Source: Alphaproteobacteria bacterium
GTDB taxonomy: Bacteria; Pseudomonadota; Alphaproteobacteria; Zavarziniales; Zavarziniaceae
Assembly: GCA_021774355.1 (NCBI GenBank)
Contig: JAJFJE010000107.1
Span: 1 to 5,314, forward strand
Direction of reading: 5' to 3'
DNA: 5,314 nucleotides
In this document: piece after piece, positions 1-5,277 of the stretch
Layout of the letters: the number at the start of each line of letters is the position of its first letter
Position numbering within the stretch: the stretch's first letter is position 1
The notes under the pieces: generated by a model
What the model saw: the letters and a program-made list of their open reading frames with translations, nothing else
What the model was told of the DNA's origin: nothing
The model's database searches: none
Made by a program: the position numbers and the translations under genes

Positions 1-183
1 CGGCGGACCGTCCGGCACGGCACTGGTCCAGACCAGGCGGTAGCCATACTTTTCCAAGCGCGCCACCCGCGCCACCAGATCTTCCGGGCCGGCCAGGTGC
101 GGCCGCAACTGGCACAGCACCGGGAACAGGGCGCGGACGGCCTCGGTGTCCCTGGCCTCCCGGACCGCTGGCAGCGCGGTCAT
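1..183 (-). CDS. GNAT family N-acetyltransferase, N-terminal part (cut by window edge)
   Basis: Only the first 61 codons are present; the frame stays open to the left edge. The protein begins MTALPAVREARDTEAV and continues with 'LFPVLCQLRPHL' (about residues 19-30) and 'VARVARLEKYGYRLVW'. This is the usual N-terminal strand-helix-helix pattern of small GNAT acetyltransferases, which move an acetyl group from acetyl-CoA to an amine. The acetyl-CoA-binding motif A would lie outside the window, so the assignment rests on the N-terminus alone and the substrate cannot be guessed. The ATG lies three bases after the stop codon of the glutathione transferase gene and has no visible Shine-Dalgarno sequence. 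Translational coupling to that gene is therefore likely, and the two genes are probably on one transcript. Confidence 0.72.
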   Translation of the reverse strand, partial: MTALPAVREARDTEAVRALFPVLCQLRPHLAGPEDLVARVARLEKYGYRLVWTSAVPDGPP

Positions 184-186
184 CGG

Positions 187-870
187 CTAGCGGCGGGCGG
201 TCTGGCCGAACAGGATCTTCTTGGCCTCGTCATCCATCGGCTTGCGCAGGTCGCGGCCAACGGCAAAGCCCTTCTGGACGGCGGGGCGCGCCTCCATCGC
301 CTTGAACCAGCGTTCGAGATTGGGGAAGTCCGACAGCACCTGACCCTGATTCTGCCACGGCACCACCCAGGGCCAGGAGGCCATGTCGGCGATCGAGTAG
401 TCGCCGGCCAGGAAGGCGCGATCGGCCAGGCGGCGATCCATCACGCCGTACAGGCGGTTGACCTCCTTGGTGTAGCGCTCGACCGCATAGGGAACCTGCT
501 CCGGCGCATATTGACGGAAATGATGGGCCTGGCCGGCCATCGGCCCCAGCCCGCCCATCTGCCAGAACAGCCATTGCTCGACCTCGGCGCGGGCGCGTTC
601 CGCGGCCGGATAGAACTTGCCGGTCTTGCGGCCGAGATATTGCAGAATGGCGCCCGATTCGAAGACCGCGATCGGCGCGCCGCCGCCGGTCGGGGCGGGA
701 TCGACGATTGCGGGCATCCGGTTATTCGGCGCGATCTTCAGGAAATCCGGCTGGAACTGCTCGCCCCGCCCGATGTCGACCGGCTTGACCACATAGGGCA
801 GGCCGCATTCTTCCAGCATGATGGTGATCTTCCAGCCATTGGGTGTCGGCCAGTAGTGCAACTCGATCAT
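187..870 (-). CDS. Glutathione transferase, Ure2/YfcG (nu-class-like) family
   Basis: A 227-residue cytosolic glutathione transferase. The N-terminal thioredoxin-fold domain starts MIELHYWPTPNGWKITIMLEE. T9 and N11 of the 'TPNG' motif match the glutathione-contacting residues of E. coli YfcG. 'NNRMPAIVD' carries the cis-proline (P53), and 'FESGAILQYL' carries the E71-S72 pair that binds the glutathione gamma-glutamyl group. The all-helical C-terminal domain has the family block 'WLFWQMGGLGPMAGQAHHF', 'YAVERYTKEVNRLYGVMDRRL' and 'YSIADMASWPWV'. Members of this group act as glutathione-dependent disulfide reductases or peroxidases more than as classical conjugating enzymes. The start at 870 is preferred to an in-frame ATG at 906 because GGAGG (876-880, minus sense) sits five bases upstream and family alignment begins here. 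It lies 57 bases behind the TetR gene and 3 bases ahead of the acetyltransferase gene. The family call is firm; the physiological substrate is unknown. Confidence 0.93.
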   Translation of the reverse strand: MIELHYWPTPNGWKITIMLEECGLPYVVKPVDIGRGEQFQPDFLKIAPNNRMPAIVDPAPTGGGAPIAVFESGAILQYLGRKTGKFYPAAERARAEVEQWLFWQMGGLGPMAGQAHHFRQYAPEQVPYAVERYTKEVNRLYGVMDRRLADRAFLAGDYSIADMASWPWVVPWQNQGQVLSDFPNLERWFKAMEARPAVQKGFAVGRDLRKPMDDEAKKILFGQTARR

Positions 871-875
871 CGGGG

Positions 876-880
876 CCTCC
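876..880 (-). promoter_or_regulatory. Shine-Dalgarno sequence of the glutathione transferase gene
   Basis: The minus strand reads GGAGG here, five bases before the ATG at 870-868. It decides the start: the longer in-frame reading from 906 would add 12 residues (MLKVCCKQAEAP) that lack a comparable ribosome binding site and lie outside the conserved fold. Confidence 0.7.
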
Positions 881-915
881 GCTTGTTTGCAGCAGACCTT
901 AAGCACGGCCGGGGA

Positions 916-927
916 CCCTGGCCAGGG
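916..927. repeat. 12-bp perfect palindrome between the TetR and glutathione transferase genes
   Basis: CCCTGGCCAGGG is a perfect dyad directly after the TetR stop codon (930-928, minus sense). It has no loop and no following T-run on either strand, so it does not look like an intrinsic terminator. It may be chance in GC-rich DNA, or it may form a small structure in a TetR-GST transcript. No function is claimed. Confidence 0.3.
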
Positions 928-1545
928 CTAGGCTCGCCGGTCTGCCATGCCCATCGCCCGGAGCAGATCGGCACAGATCGCCACCACCTGTGGCCGCGGC
1001 GTGCCGAAATGACCCAGAGTCCAGCGCATGGCGATATGGACCACGGCCCCCACCAGGCCATCCCCGACGATCCGCCGGCGGGTCCCGTCGCCCCCGGCCG
1101 GCCCGATCAGATCGGCCAGCAGCACGGCAAAATCCTCCATCGCCTGGCGGTAGAGCTGATCCACCGCCGGGCTGACCCCCAGCACCTCGAAGAACAGGAT
1201 ACGGGCGATCCGGGGATCGCCCTCGATCGCCCCGAAATAGACCCCCAGGACCGCATCGACCGAGTCGGGCCGATCCGCCATTGCGGCCATGTCGGCCCGC
1301 AGCCGGGCAACCAGCGTCTCATAGACGGCCCGAAGCAGGTCCTCGCTATTGGCAAAGCTTTCGTAGAAATAGCGCTCGGTCAGGCCGGCCTCCGCGCACA
1401 GCGCCCTGACGCTGGTCGCGTGGTAGCCCTGGGTCCCGAAGCAGGCCAGCGCAGCGTCGAGCAGGCGCTGGCGCCGCGCCTCCTGGCGCTGGCCGGCGGC
1501 GATTCCCCGGTAGCGGCGACCGGGCGTGGCGGGATCCTCGCGCAT
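928..1545 (-). CDS. TetR/AcrR family transcriptional regulator
   Basis: A 205-residue regulator of normal TetR-family length. The N-terminal DNA-binding domain spans about residues 22-70: helix 1 'RQRLLDAALACFGTQGYHATSV', then the helix-turn-helix 'VRALCAEAGLTERYFYESF' (about 46-64), close to the family pattern xxAGxxxxxxYxxF. The remaining roughly 140 residues are the variable helical ligand-binding and dimerisation half, containing 'RILFFEVLGVSPAVDQLYRQAMEDF'; the ligand cannot be predicted. It is transcribed away from the monooxygenase operon, from which 98 bases separate it. TetR proteins often repress a divergent neighbour and themselves, so this is the likely regulator of the oxidation genes; that is inference. 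The ATG at 1545 has no recognisable Shine-Dalgarno sequence. An ATG at 1562 is out of frame, so 1545 remains the best start. Confidence 0.92.
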   Translation of the reverse strand: MREDPATPGRRYRGIAAGQRQEARRQRLLDAALACFGTQGYHATSVRALCAEAGLTERYFYESFANSEDLLRAVYETLVARLRADMAAMADRPDSVDAVLGVYFGAIEGDPRIARILFFEVLGVSPAVDQLYRQAMEDFAVLLADLIGPAGGDGTRRRIVGDGLVGAVVHIAMRWTLGHFGTPRPQVVAICADLLRAMGMADRRA

Positions 1546-1556
1546 GGCGGCGATAG

Positions 1557-1582
1557 TGACATGGTTTGGTGTCAGAAACCAT
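1557..1582. promoter_or_regulatory. Candidate TetR operator: two overlapping inverted repeats in the divergent intergenic region
   Basis: Seen directly: ATGGTTT (1561-1567) and AAACCAT (1576-1582) form a perfect 7-bp-arm inverted repeat with an 8-bp centre, 22 bp in all. A second dyad overlaps it: TGACA (1557-1561) and TGTCA (1570-1574), also with an 8-bp centre. The site lies in the AT-richer gap between the divergent TetR and monooxygenase genes and ends one base before a possible -35 box. Dimeric TetR proteins bind dyads of this size next to their own genes, so an operator controlling both directions is plausible. Which of the two dyads is bound, if either, cannot be told from sequence. 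Confidence 0.5.
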
Positions 1583-1583
1583 A

Positions 1584-1611
1584 TTGACTTTATACGTTGT
1601 CAGATTAAAAC
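1584..1611 (+). promoter_or_regulatory. Candidate sigma-70-type promoter of the monooxygenase operon
   Basis: TTGACT (1584-1589, five of six consensus bases) is followed after 16 bases by TAAAAC (1606-1611, four of six). Transcription would start near 1618, giving a leader of about 25 bases that contains the AGGGAG ribosome binding site. The -35 box lies immediately next to the inverted repeat at 1561-1582, as expected for repressor control. The -10 match is modest, so the exact hexamers are uncertain. Confidence 0.38.
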
Positions 1612-1630
1612 TGGCGGCCGGCCAGAGAAC

Positions 1631-1636
1631 AGGGAG
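1631..1636 (+). promoter_or_regulatory. Ribosome binding site deciding the monooxygenase start
   Basis: AGGGAG lies seven bases before the ATG at 1644 but only one base before the ATG at 1638. This spacing favours 1644. The two candidate starts differ by only two residues (Met-Ala). Confidence 0.55.
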
Positions 1637-1643
1637 CATGGCG

Positions 1644-3146
1644 ATGCCGGTCGAACAGCACCCGAATGTCGCGGTCGCCATCATCGGCACCGGCTTTGCC
1701 GGCCTGTGCATGGCTATTCGTCTGAAGCAGGCGGGCATCACCGATTTCGTGCTGTTCGAAAAGGACACCGAGGTCGGCGGCACCTGGCGCGACAATCACT
1801 ATCCCGGCTGCGCCTGCGATATCCCGTCCAACCTCTACTCCTTCTCGTTCGCGCCCAACCGGGACTGGTCGCGCAGCTATCCCCTTCAGGCCGAGATTTT
1901 CGACTATCTGAAACGGGTGACCGACAGGCACGGGCTGCGGCGCCATATCCGCTTCGGCACGATGGTCGTTACGGCGCGTTTCGACGGGACGACCAATTTG
2001 TGGCAGATCACCACCGCCAGCGGCGACAGCCTCACCGCCCGGGTCCTGGTCTCGGCCATGGGCCCGCTCAGCCGGCCAAGCTATCCGGCGCTGAAGGGGC
2101 TCGAGACCTTCCAGGGCACCAGCTTCCACTCGGCCCACTGGAATCATGATTTCGACCTGGCCGGCAAGCGTGTCGCGGTCATCGGCACGGGCGCCAGCGC
2201 CATCCAGTTCGTGCCCCAGATCCAACCCAAGGCGGCCCGCCTGACCCTGTTCCAGCGCACCGCGCCATGGGTCCTGCCCAAGTCCGACCGGCCGTTCAAA
2301 CCCTGGGAGAAGCGCCTGTTCCGCCTGGTCCCGGCCAGCCAGTGGCTGTTCCGCAAGGCGATCTACTGGCAGCACGAGGTGCGTGCCCTGGGCTTCACCT
2401 GGAAGCCCGCCTGGATGGGCAAGATCGAGACCATCGCCATGCGCCATCTCCGGCGGCGGATCGCCGATCCGGTGCTGCGGGCAAAACTGACACCCCATTA
2501 CCGCATCGGCTGCAAACGGGTCCTGCTGTCGAACGACTATTACCCCGCCCTCACCCAGCCCAATGTGGACCTCGTCACGACCGCCATCGCCGAGGTCCGG
2601 GCGCACGCCATCGTGACCGAGGACGGCACGGAATATCCGGTCGATGCGATCATCCATGGCACCGGGTTCCGGGCGACCGACATGTTGACGCCGATGCACA
2701 TCTACGGCCGGGACGGCACCGACCTGAACGATGCCTGGGCCGATGGCGCCGAGGCCTATCTCGGCATCGCGATCAGCAACTACCCGAATTTCTTCACCAT
2801 CATCGGGCCCAATACCGGGCTCGGGCATAATTCCATGGTCTTCATGATCGAGGCCTCGGTGCATTACGTCATGAAATGCCTGGGCCTGCTGCACCGCCGC
2901 GGCGGCGCGGCCATGGCCCCCCGCCCCGAGGTGCAGCGCCGCTATAACGTGCGCCTGCAGCAGAAGATGGCGCACACGGTCTGGACCACCGGCTGCAAGA
3001 GCTGGTACCTCGACGCCCGGGGCCGGAACACCACCCTGTGGCCCGACTTCACCTTCAACTACTGGTTCACCACCCGTCGGGTGAAGCAGCGGGACTTCGA
3101 GTTTGCCGCGGCCGGCGCGAGCCGGACCCGGGCGGGGATATCATGA
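1644..3146 (+). CDS. Type I Baeyer-Villiger-like flavin monooxygenase (FAD/NADPH)
   Basis: A 500-residue cytosolic flavoprotein, normal length for type I Baeyer-Villiger monooxygenases, which use NADPH and O2 to turn ketones into esters or lactones. Visible in order: FAD Rossmann motif GTGFAG (15-20); 'GGTWRDNHYPGCACD' (45-59), which fits the family pattern [A/G]GxWxxxx[F/Y]P[G/M]xxxD; the signature FxGxxxHxxxW (156-166); the NADPH Rossmann motif GTGASA (181-186); 'GTGFRATD' (339-346); and 'GPNTGLGHNS' (388-397). The residue after the signature tryptophan is N167, where P or D is usual. No signal peptide or membrane segment is seen. Start 1644 is chosen from the AGGGAG spacing; the frame is open further upstream, but that stretch lies in promoter DNA. 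It leads a three-gene operon with a dehydrogenase and an esterase, which fits ketone oxidation. An N-hydroxylating or other class B flavin monooxygenase is less likely. The ketone is unknown. Confidence 0.93.
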   Translation: MPVEQHPNVAVAIIGTGFAGLCMAIRLKQAGITDFVLFEKDTEVGGTWRDNHYPGCACDIPSNLYSFSFAPNRDWSRSYPLQAEIFDYLKRVTDRHGLRRHIRFGTMVVTARFDGTTNLWQITTASGDSLTARVLVSAMGPLSRPSYPALKGLETFQGTSFHSAHWNHDFDLAGKRVAVIGTGASAIQFVPQIQPKAARLTLFQRTAPWVLPKSDRPFKPWEKRLFRLVPASQWLFRKAIYWQHEVRALGFTWKPAWMGKIETIAMRHLRRRIADPVLRAKLTPHYRIGCKRVLLSNDYYPALTQPNVDLVTTAIAEVRAHAIVTEDGTEYPVDAIIHGTGFRATDMLTPMHIYGRDGTDLNDAWADGAEAYLGIAISNYPNFFTIIGPNTGLGHNSMVFMIEASVHYVMKCLGLLHRRGGAAMAPRPEVQRRYNVRLQQKMAHTVWTTGCKSWYLDARGRNTTLWPDFTFNYWFTTRRVKQRDFEFAAAGASRTRAGIS

Positions 3147-4009
3147 CCGTTTCATCCTTTCGCGACCGCCACGCCGTCATCACCGGGGCGGGCTCCGGCA
3201 TCGGCCGTGCCCTGGCCCTGGCCCTGGCCCGCCAGGGCGCCCGTCTGGCCTTGAGCGACATCGCCCTGGCGGGACTCGCCGAGACCGCCACCGCCGCCCG
3301 CACGCTGGGGGCGGTGGTTCGCGCCGACCGGCTCGACGTATCCGACCGGGCGGCCTTCGAGGCCTATGCCCAGGCGGTAATCGCCGATGGCCCGCCGGTC
3401 GACCTGGTGATCAACAATGCCGGGGTCGCCCTGTTGGGCGACATTGCCGAGGTCGGCTACCCGGACATGGAATGGCTGATGGGCATTAATTTCTGGGGCG
3501 TGGTCCACGGCTCCAAGGCCTTCCTGCCCCATATGCTGGCGCGGGGCCAGGGCGGCATCGTCAACCTGTCCAGCCTGTTCGGGCTGATCGGGATGGCCGG
3601 AAACGGCCCCTACTGCGCCACCAAATTCGCCGTTCGCGGCTTTACCGAAACCCTCCGCCAGGAGGTCGAGCCGCGCGGCCTCTATATCGGCTGCGTCCAT
3701 CCCGGCGGCGTCAAGACGGCGATCGCCGCCTCGGCCCGGGTGGCCAGGCTGCCCAGGGGGGCCGCCAGCCTGGACGATGTGGCGCGCAGCTTCGATCGCA
3801 TCGCCCGCACCACGCCGGACCAGGCGGCCGCGATCATCCTGGCGGGGATCGCCCGGCGAAAACCCCGCATTGTGGTGGGAAAGGACGCCAAATTCCTGTC
3901 CCGTCTGCAGCGACTTTTCCCTGCCGGCTATGCCAGACTGCTGACGCGCCTGGGCGTGCTGGGCAAACGGTCTGACCAGCGCCCGCAGGGCGACACCCGA
4001 GGGGCGTAG
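3143..4009 (+). CDS. Short-chain dehydrogenase/reductase (classical SDR, probably NAD-dependent)
   Basis: A 288-residue oxidoreductase interconverting an alcohol and a ketone or aldehyde. Classical SDR motifs are all present: TGAGSGIG (14-21) binds the cofactor, D39 after the second strand points to NAD(H) rather than NADP(H), D65 touches adenine, NNAG is at 91-94, and the catalytic tetrad is N116, S144, Y157 and K161 (YCATK). 'HPGGVKT' follows as the usual PG motif. Beyond the about 250-residue core is a basic tail with 'FLSRLQRLFPAGYARLLTRL', as in many SDRs of lipid and xenobiotic pathways; it might be amphipathic. The start codon overlaps the monooxygenase stop as ATGA, so the two are translationally coupled. 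Its ribosome binding site is a weak GGGG (3134-3137). In this context it may supply the ketone for the monooxygenase or oxidise the alcohol released after ester hydrolysis. The substrate is not predictable. Confidence 0.93.
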   Translation: MTVSSFRDRHAVITGAGSGIGRALALALARQGARLALSDIALAGLAETATAARTLGAVVRADRLDVSDRAAFEAYAQAVIADGPPVDLVINNAGVALLGDIAEVGYPDMEWLMGINFWGVVHGSKAFLPHMLARGQGGIVNLSSLFGLIGMAGNGPYCATKFAVRGFTETLRQEVEPRGLYIGCVHPGGVKTAIAASARVARLPRGAASLDDVARSFDRIARTTPDQAAAIILAGIARRKPRIVVGKDAKFLSRLQRLFPAGYARLLTRLGVLGKRSDQRPQGDTRGA

Positions 4010-4010
4010 C

Positions 4011-5093
4011 ATGGCGGCACGGCATTCGATCCAACGCAGCATCATGCGCGGCGTGAACCGCCTGCCCGAACGCTGGCTGCGCCGCATGGCCCTGGGCGGC
4101 CGGGTCGTGGTCGACGGCAAGACCCTGTGCCCGCAGACCCAGTTCCTGCTTGCCCGGGCCGCCCGCCAGGCCCAGATCCACACCATGACCCCGGCCGAGG
4201 CCCGGGCGGTCTACCGCGAGGGCATGCTGGTCCTGGGCCCGCCCTTCCGGCGCATGGCAACCCGCGACCTGTTGCTCGCCGGCGCCGTTCCGGCACGCCT
4301 CTACAGCCCGCGCAATGTCGAGGGCGAAGCGCCGCTCCTGGTGTTCTTCCACGGCGGCGGCTTCGTGATCGGCGACATCGCGACCTACGACAATCTCTGC
4401 CGGATGATCGCCGAGGAGGTCCGCTGCCGCGTCCTGGCGGTGGAATACCGGCTGGCACCGGAGCATCGCTTTCCGGCCGCCATCGACGACGTCACCACAG
4501 CCTGGCGGTTCATTGCCGGAAACCCGGCGCTGTTCGGCGCCGATCCCGCCCGCATCGCCGTCGCCGGCGATAGTGCCGGCGGCAATCTGGCGGCGATCCT
4601 GTGCCTGGAGGCGCGGGACGAAGGCCTGGCCCTGCCCGCCCATCAATATCTGATCTATCCGGCAACCGACGGCCGGGGCACCAGCCGGTCCTACCAGTTG
4701 TTCGGCAGCGGCTTTCTGCTGTCCGAGGCCCTGATCGGCTATTTCCTCGACCATTATATCGGACCGATGGACGAGGTCGCCCAGTACATCGAAACCCACG
4801 GCCTGCGCGGGGCGCCGTTATTGGCCGCCGATCACAGCGGCCTGCCGCCGGCCACCCTGGTGATCGCCGGCTTCGACCCGCTCCAGGACGAGGGCCGGGC
4901 CTATGGCGCCAAGCTCCGGGCCGCGGGCGTGGCGGTGCGGATGATGGACTATCCCAGCCAGATCCATGGCTTCATCAGTTTTGCCGGGGCCGTGCCATCG
5001 GCCCGGGCCGGGCTCGACGACCTGATGGCGGCCATGCGCGGCGATTTCCACCACAGCGCCCTGTCCTCCCTGATCGACGCCGCGGCCGCCTGA
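4011..5093 (+). CDS. Alpha/beta hydrolase, hormone-sensitive-lipase (family IV) esterase
   Basis: A 360-residue serine esterase. An N-terminal cap of about 100 residues includes 'VDGKTLCPQTQFLL' (34-47), a pattern typical of bacterial HSL esterases. The core then shows the oxyanion-hole motif HGGG (114-117), 'VEYRLAPEHRFPAA', the nucleophile elbow GDSAGG (186-191) with S188, the acid D289 in 'DPLQDE', and H319 in 'IHGF', giving a complete catalytic triad. No signal peptide is seen, although the first 30 residues are basic and could be amphipathic. The start ATG is one base after the dehydrogenase stop, with GAGGGG six bases upstream (3999-4004). Such enzymes cleave short- to medium-chain esters. 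Following a Baeyer-Villiger enzyme, the natural guess is hydrolysis of its ester or lactone product. LipR in the mycobacterial mymA operon is a family relative in a comparable setting. It appears to be the last gene of the operon. Confidence 0.94.
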   Translation: MAARHSIQRSIMRGVNRLPERWLRRMALGGRVVVDGKTLCPQTQFLLARAARQAQIHTMTPAEARAVYREGMLVLGPPFRRMATRDLLLAGAVPARLYSPRNVEGEAPLLVFFHGGGFVIGDIATYDNLCRMIAEEVRCRVLAVEYRLAPEHRFPAAIDDVTTAWRFIAGNPALFGADPARIAVAGDSAGGNLAAILCLEARDEGLALPAHQYLIYPATDGRGTSRSYQLFGSGFLLSEALIGYFLDHYIGPMDEVAQYIETHGLRGAPLLAADHSGLPPATLVIAGFDPLQDEGRAYGAKLRAAGVAVRMMDYPSQIHGFISFAGAVPSARAGLDDLMAAMRGDFHHSALSSLIDAAAA

Positions 5094-5099
5094 CCGCCG

Positions 5100-5136
5100 C
5101 TCCCTCGTCATCCCCGCCAAGGGCCGCAGGCCCGCC
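5100..5136 (+). repeat. 37-bp direct repeat, copy 1
   Basis: This stretch, beginning CTCCCTCGTCATCCCCGCC, is identical over 37 bp to 5278-5314, 178 bp further on. It contains the left end of the palindromic element that starts at 5105. The repeat may continue past the right edge. Confidence 0.9.
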
Positions 5137-5203
5137 GAGCGGGGATCCTGACCGGCGGGGAAGGATTCCCGATCGGCGCCGCGGGCGCCGTCGGGAATGA
5201 CGA
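5105..5203. repeat. Intergenic palindromic repeat element (REP/MITE-like), about 99 bp
   Basis: The ends form an imperfect terminal inverted repeat: TCGTCATCCCCG (5105-5116) against CGGGAATGACGA (5192-5203), 11 of 12 pairing. Two hairpins lie inside. The first has outer arms ATCCCCGC/GCGGGGAT (5110-5117 and 5139-5146) around inner arms GGGCC/GGCCC. The second, 5165-5198, pairs ATTCCCGA-CGGCGCC with GGCGCCGTCGGGAAT with one bulged T and a three-base loop. It contains no gene. It lies just after the esterase stop, so its RNA hairpins could stabilise the 3' end or slow transcription, but no T-run marks an intrinsic terminator. Elements ending in TCGTCATTCCCG are frequent between genes of alphaproteobacteria. 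Mobility by a transposase acting in trans is possible but not shown. Confidence 0.72.
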
Positions 5204-5255
5204 AAGGGTGGAGGGGCCGCCGCCGGGAATGACGACAGGGTGGCGGGGCCGCCGG
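5192..5255 (+). repeat. 32-bp tandem duplication of the element's right end
   Basis: Two head-to-tail units, 5192-5223 and 5224-5255, match at 29 of 32 positions; they differ at unit positions 13, 21 and 32. Each begins CGGGAATGACGA, the right terminal repeat of the palindromic element. The element's end has therefore been duplicated together with the flanking GGGTGG-GGGGCCGCCG stretch. Confidence 0.82.
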
Positions 5256-5277
5256 CGCCTCCGCTTCTCCCGCCCCC

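Noticed and set aside
97..1587. Long plus-strand open frame of 496 codons opposite the glutathione transferase and TetR genes
   Set aside because: It is a high-GC antisense shadow: its product is low-complexity, rich in G, R, H, A and L with no recognisable fold, while both minus-strand genes have clear family motifs.
1566..1643. Longer monooxygenase reading from a TTG at 1566
   Set aside because: The added residues overlap the candidate operator and promoter, no ribosome binding site precedes the TTG, and FAD-domain homologues begin close to the 1644 start.
1605..2975. Minus-strand open frame of 456 codons opposite the monooxygenase
   Set aside because: Antisense shadow of a well-supported gene, with the same GC-driven composition and no motifs.
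3209..3230. CCCTGG hexamer repeated three times inside the dehydrogenase gene
   Set aside because: It simply encodes the Ala-Leu run of the first Rossmann helix (ALALALA) with preferred codons, and it is in frame and expected for an SDR.
3152..4799. Minus-strand open frames opposite the dehydrogenase and esterase
   Set aside because: They overlap two genes with complete catalytic motifs, and their products are Gly/Arg/Ala/Asp-rich with no family resemblance.
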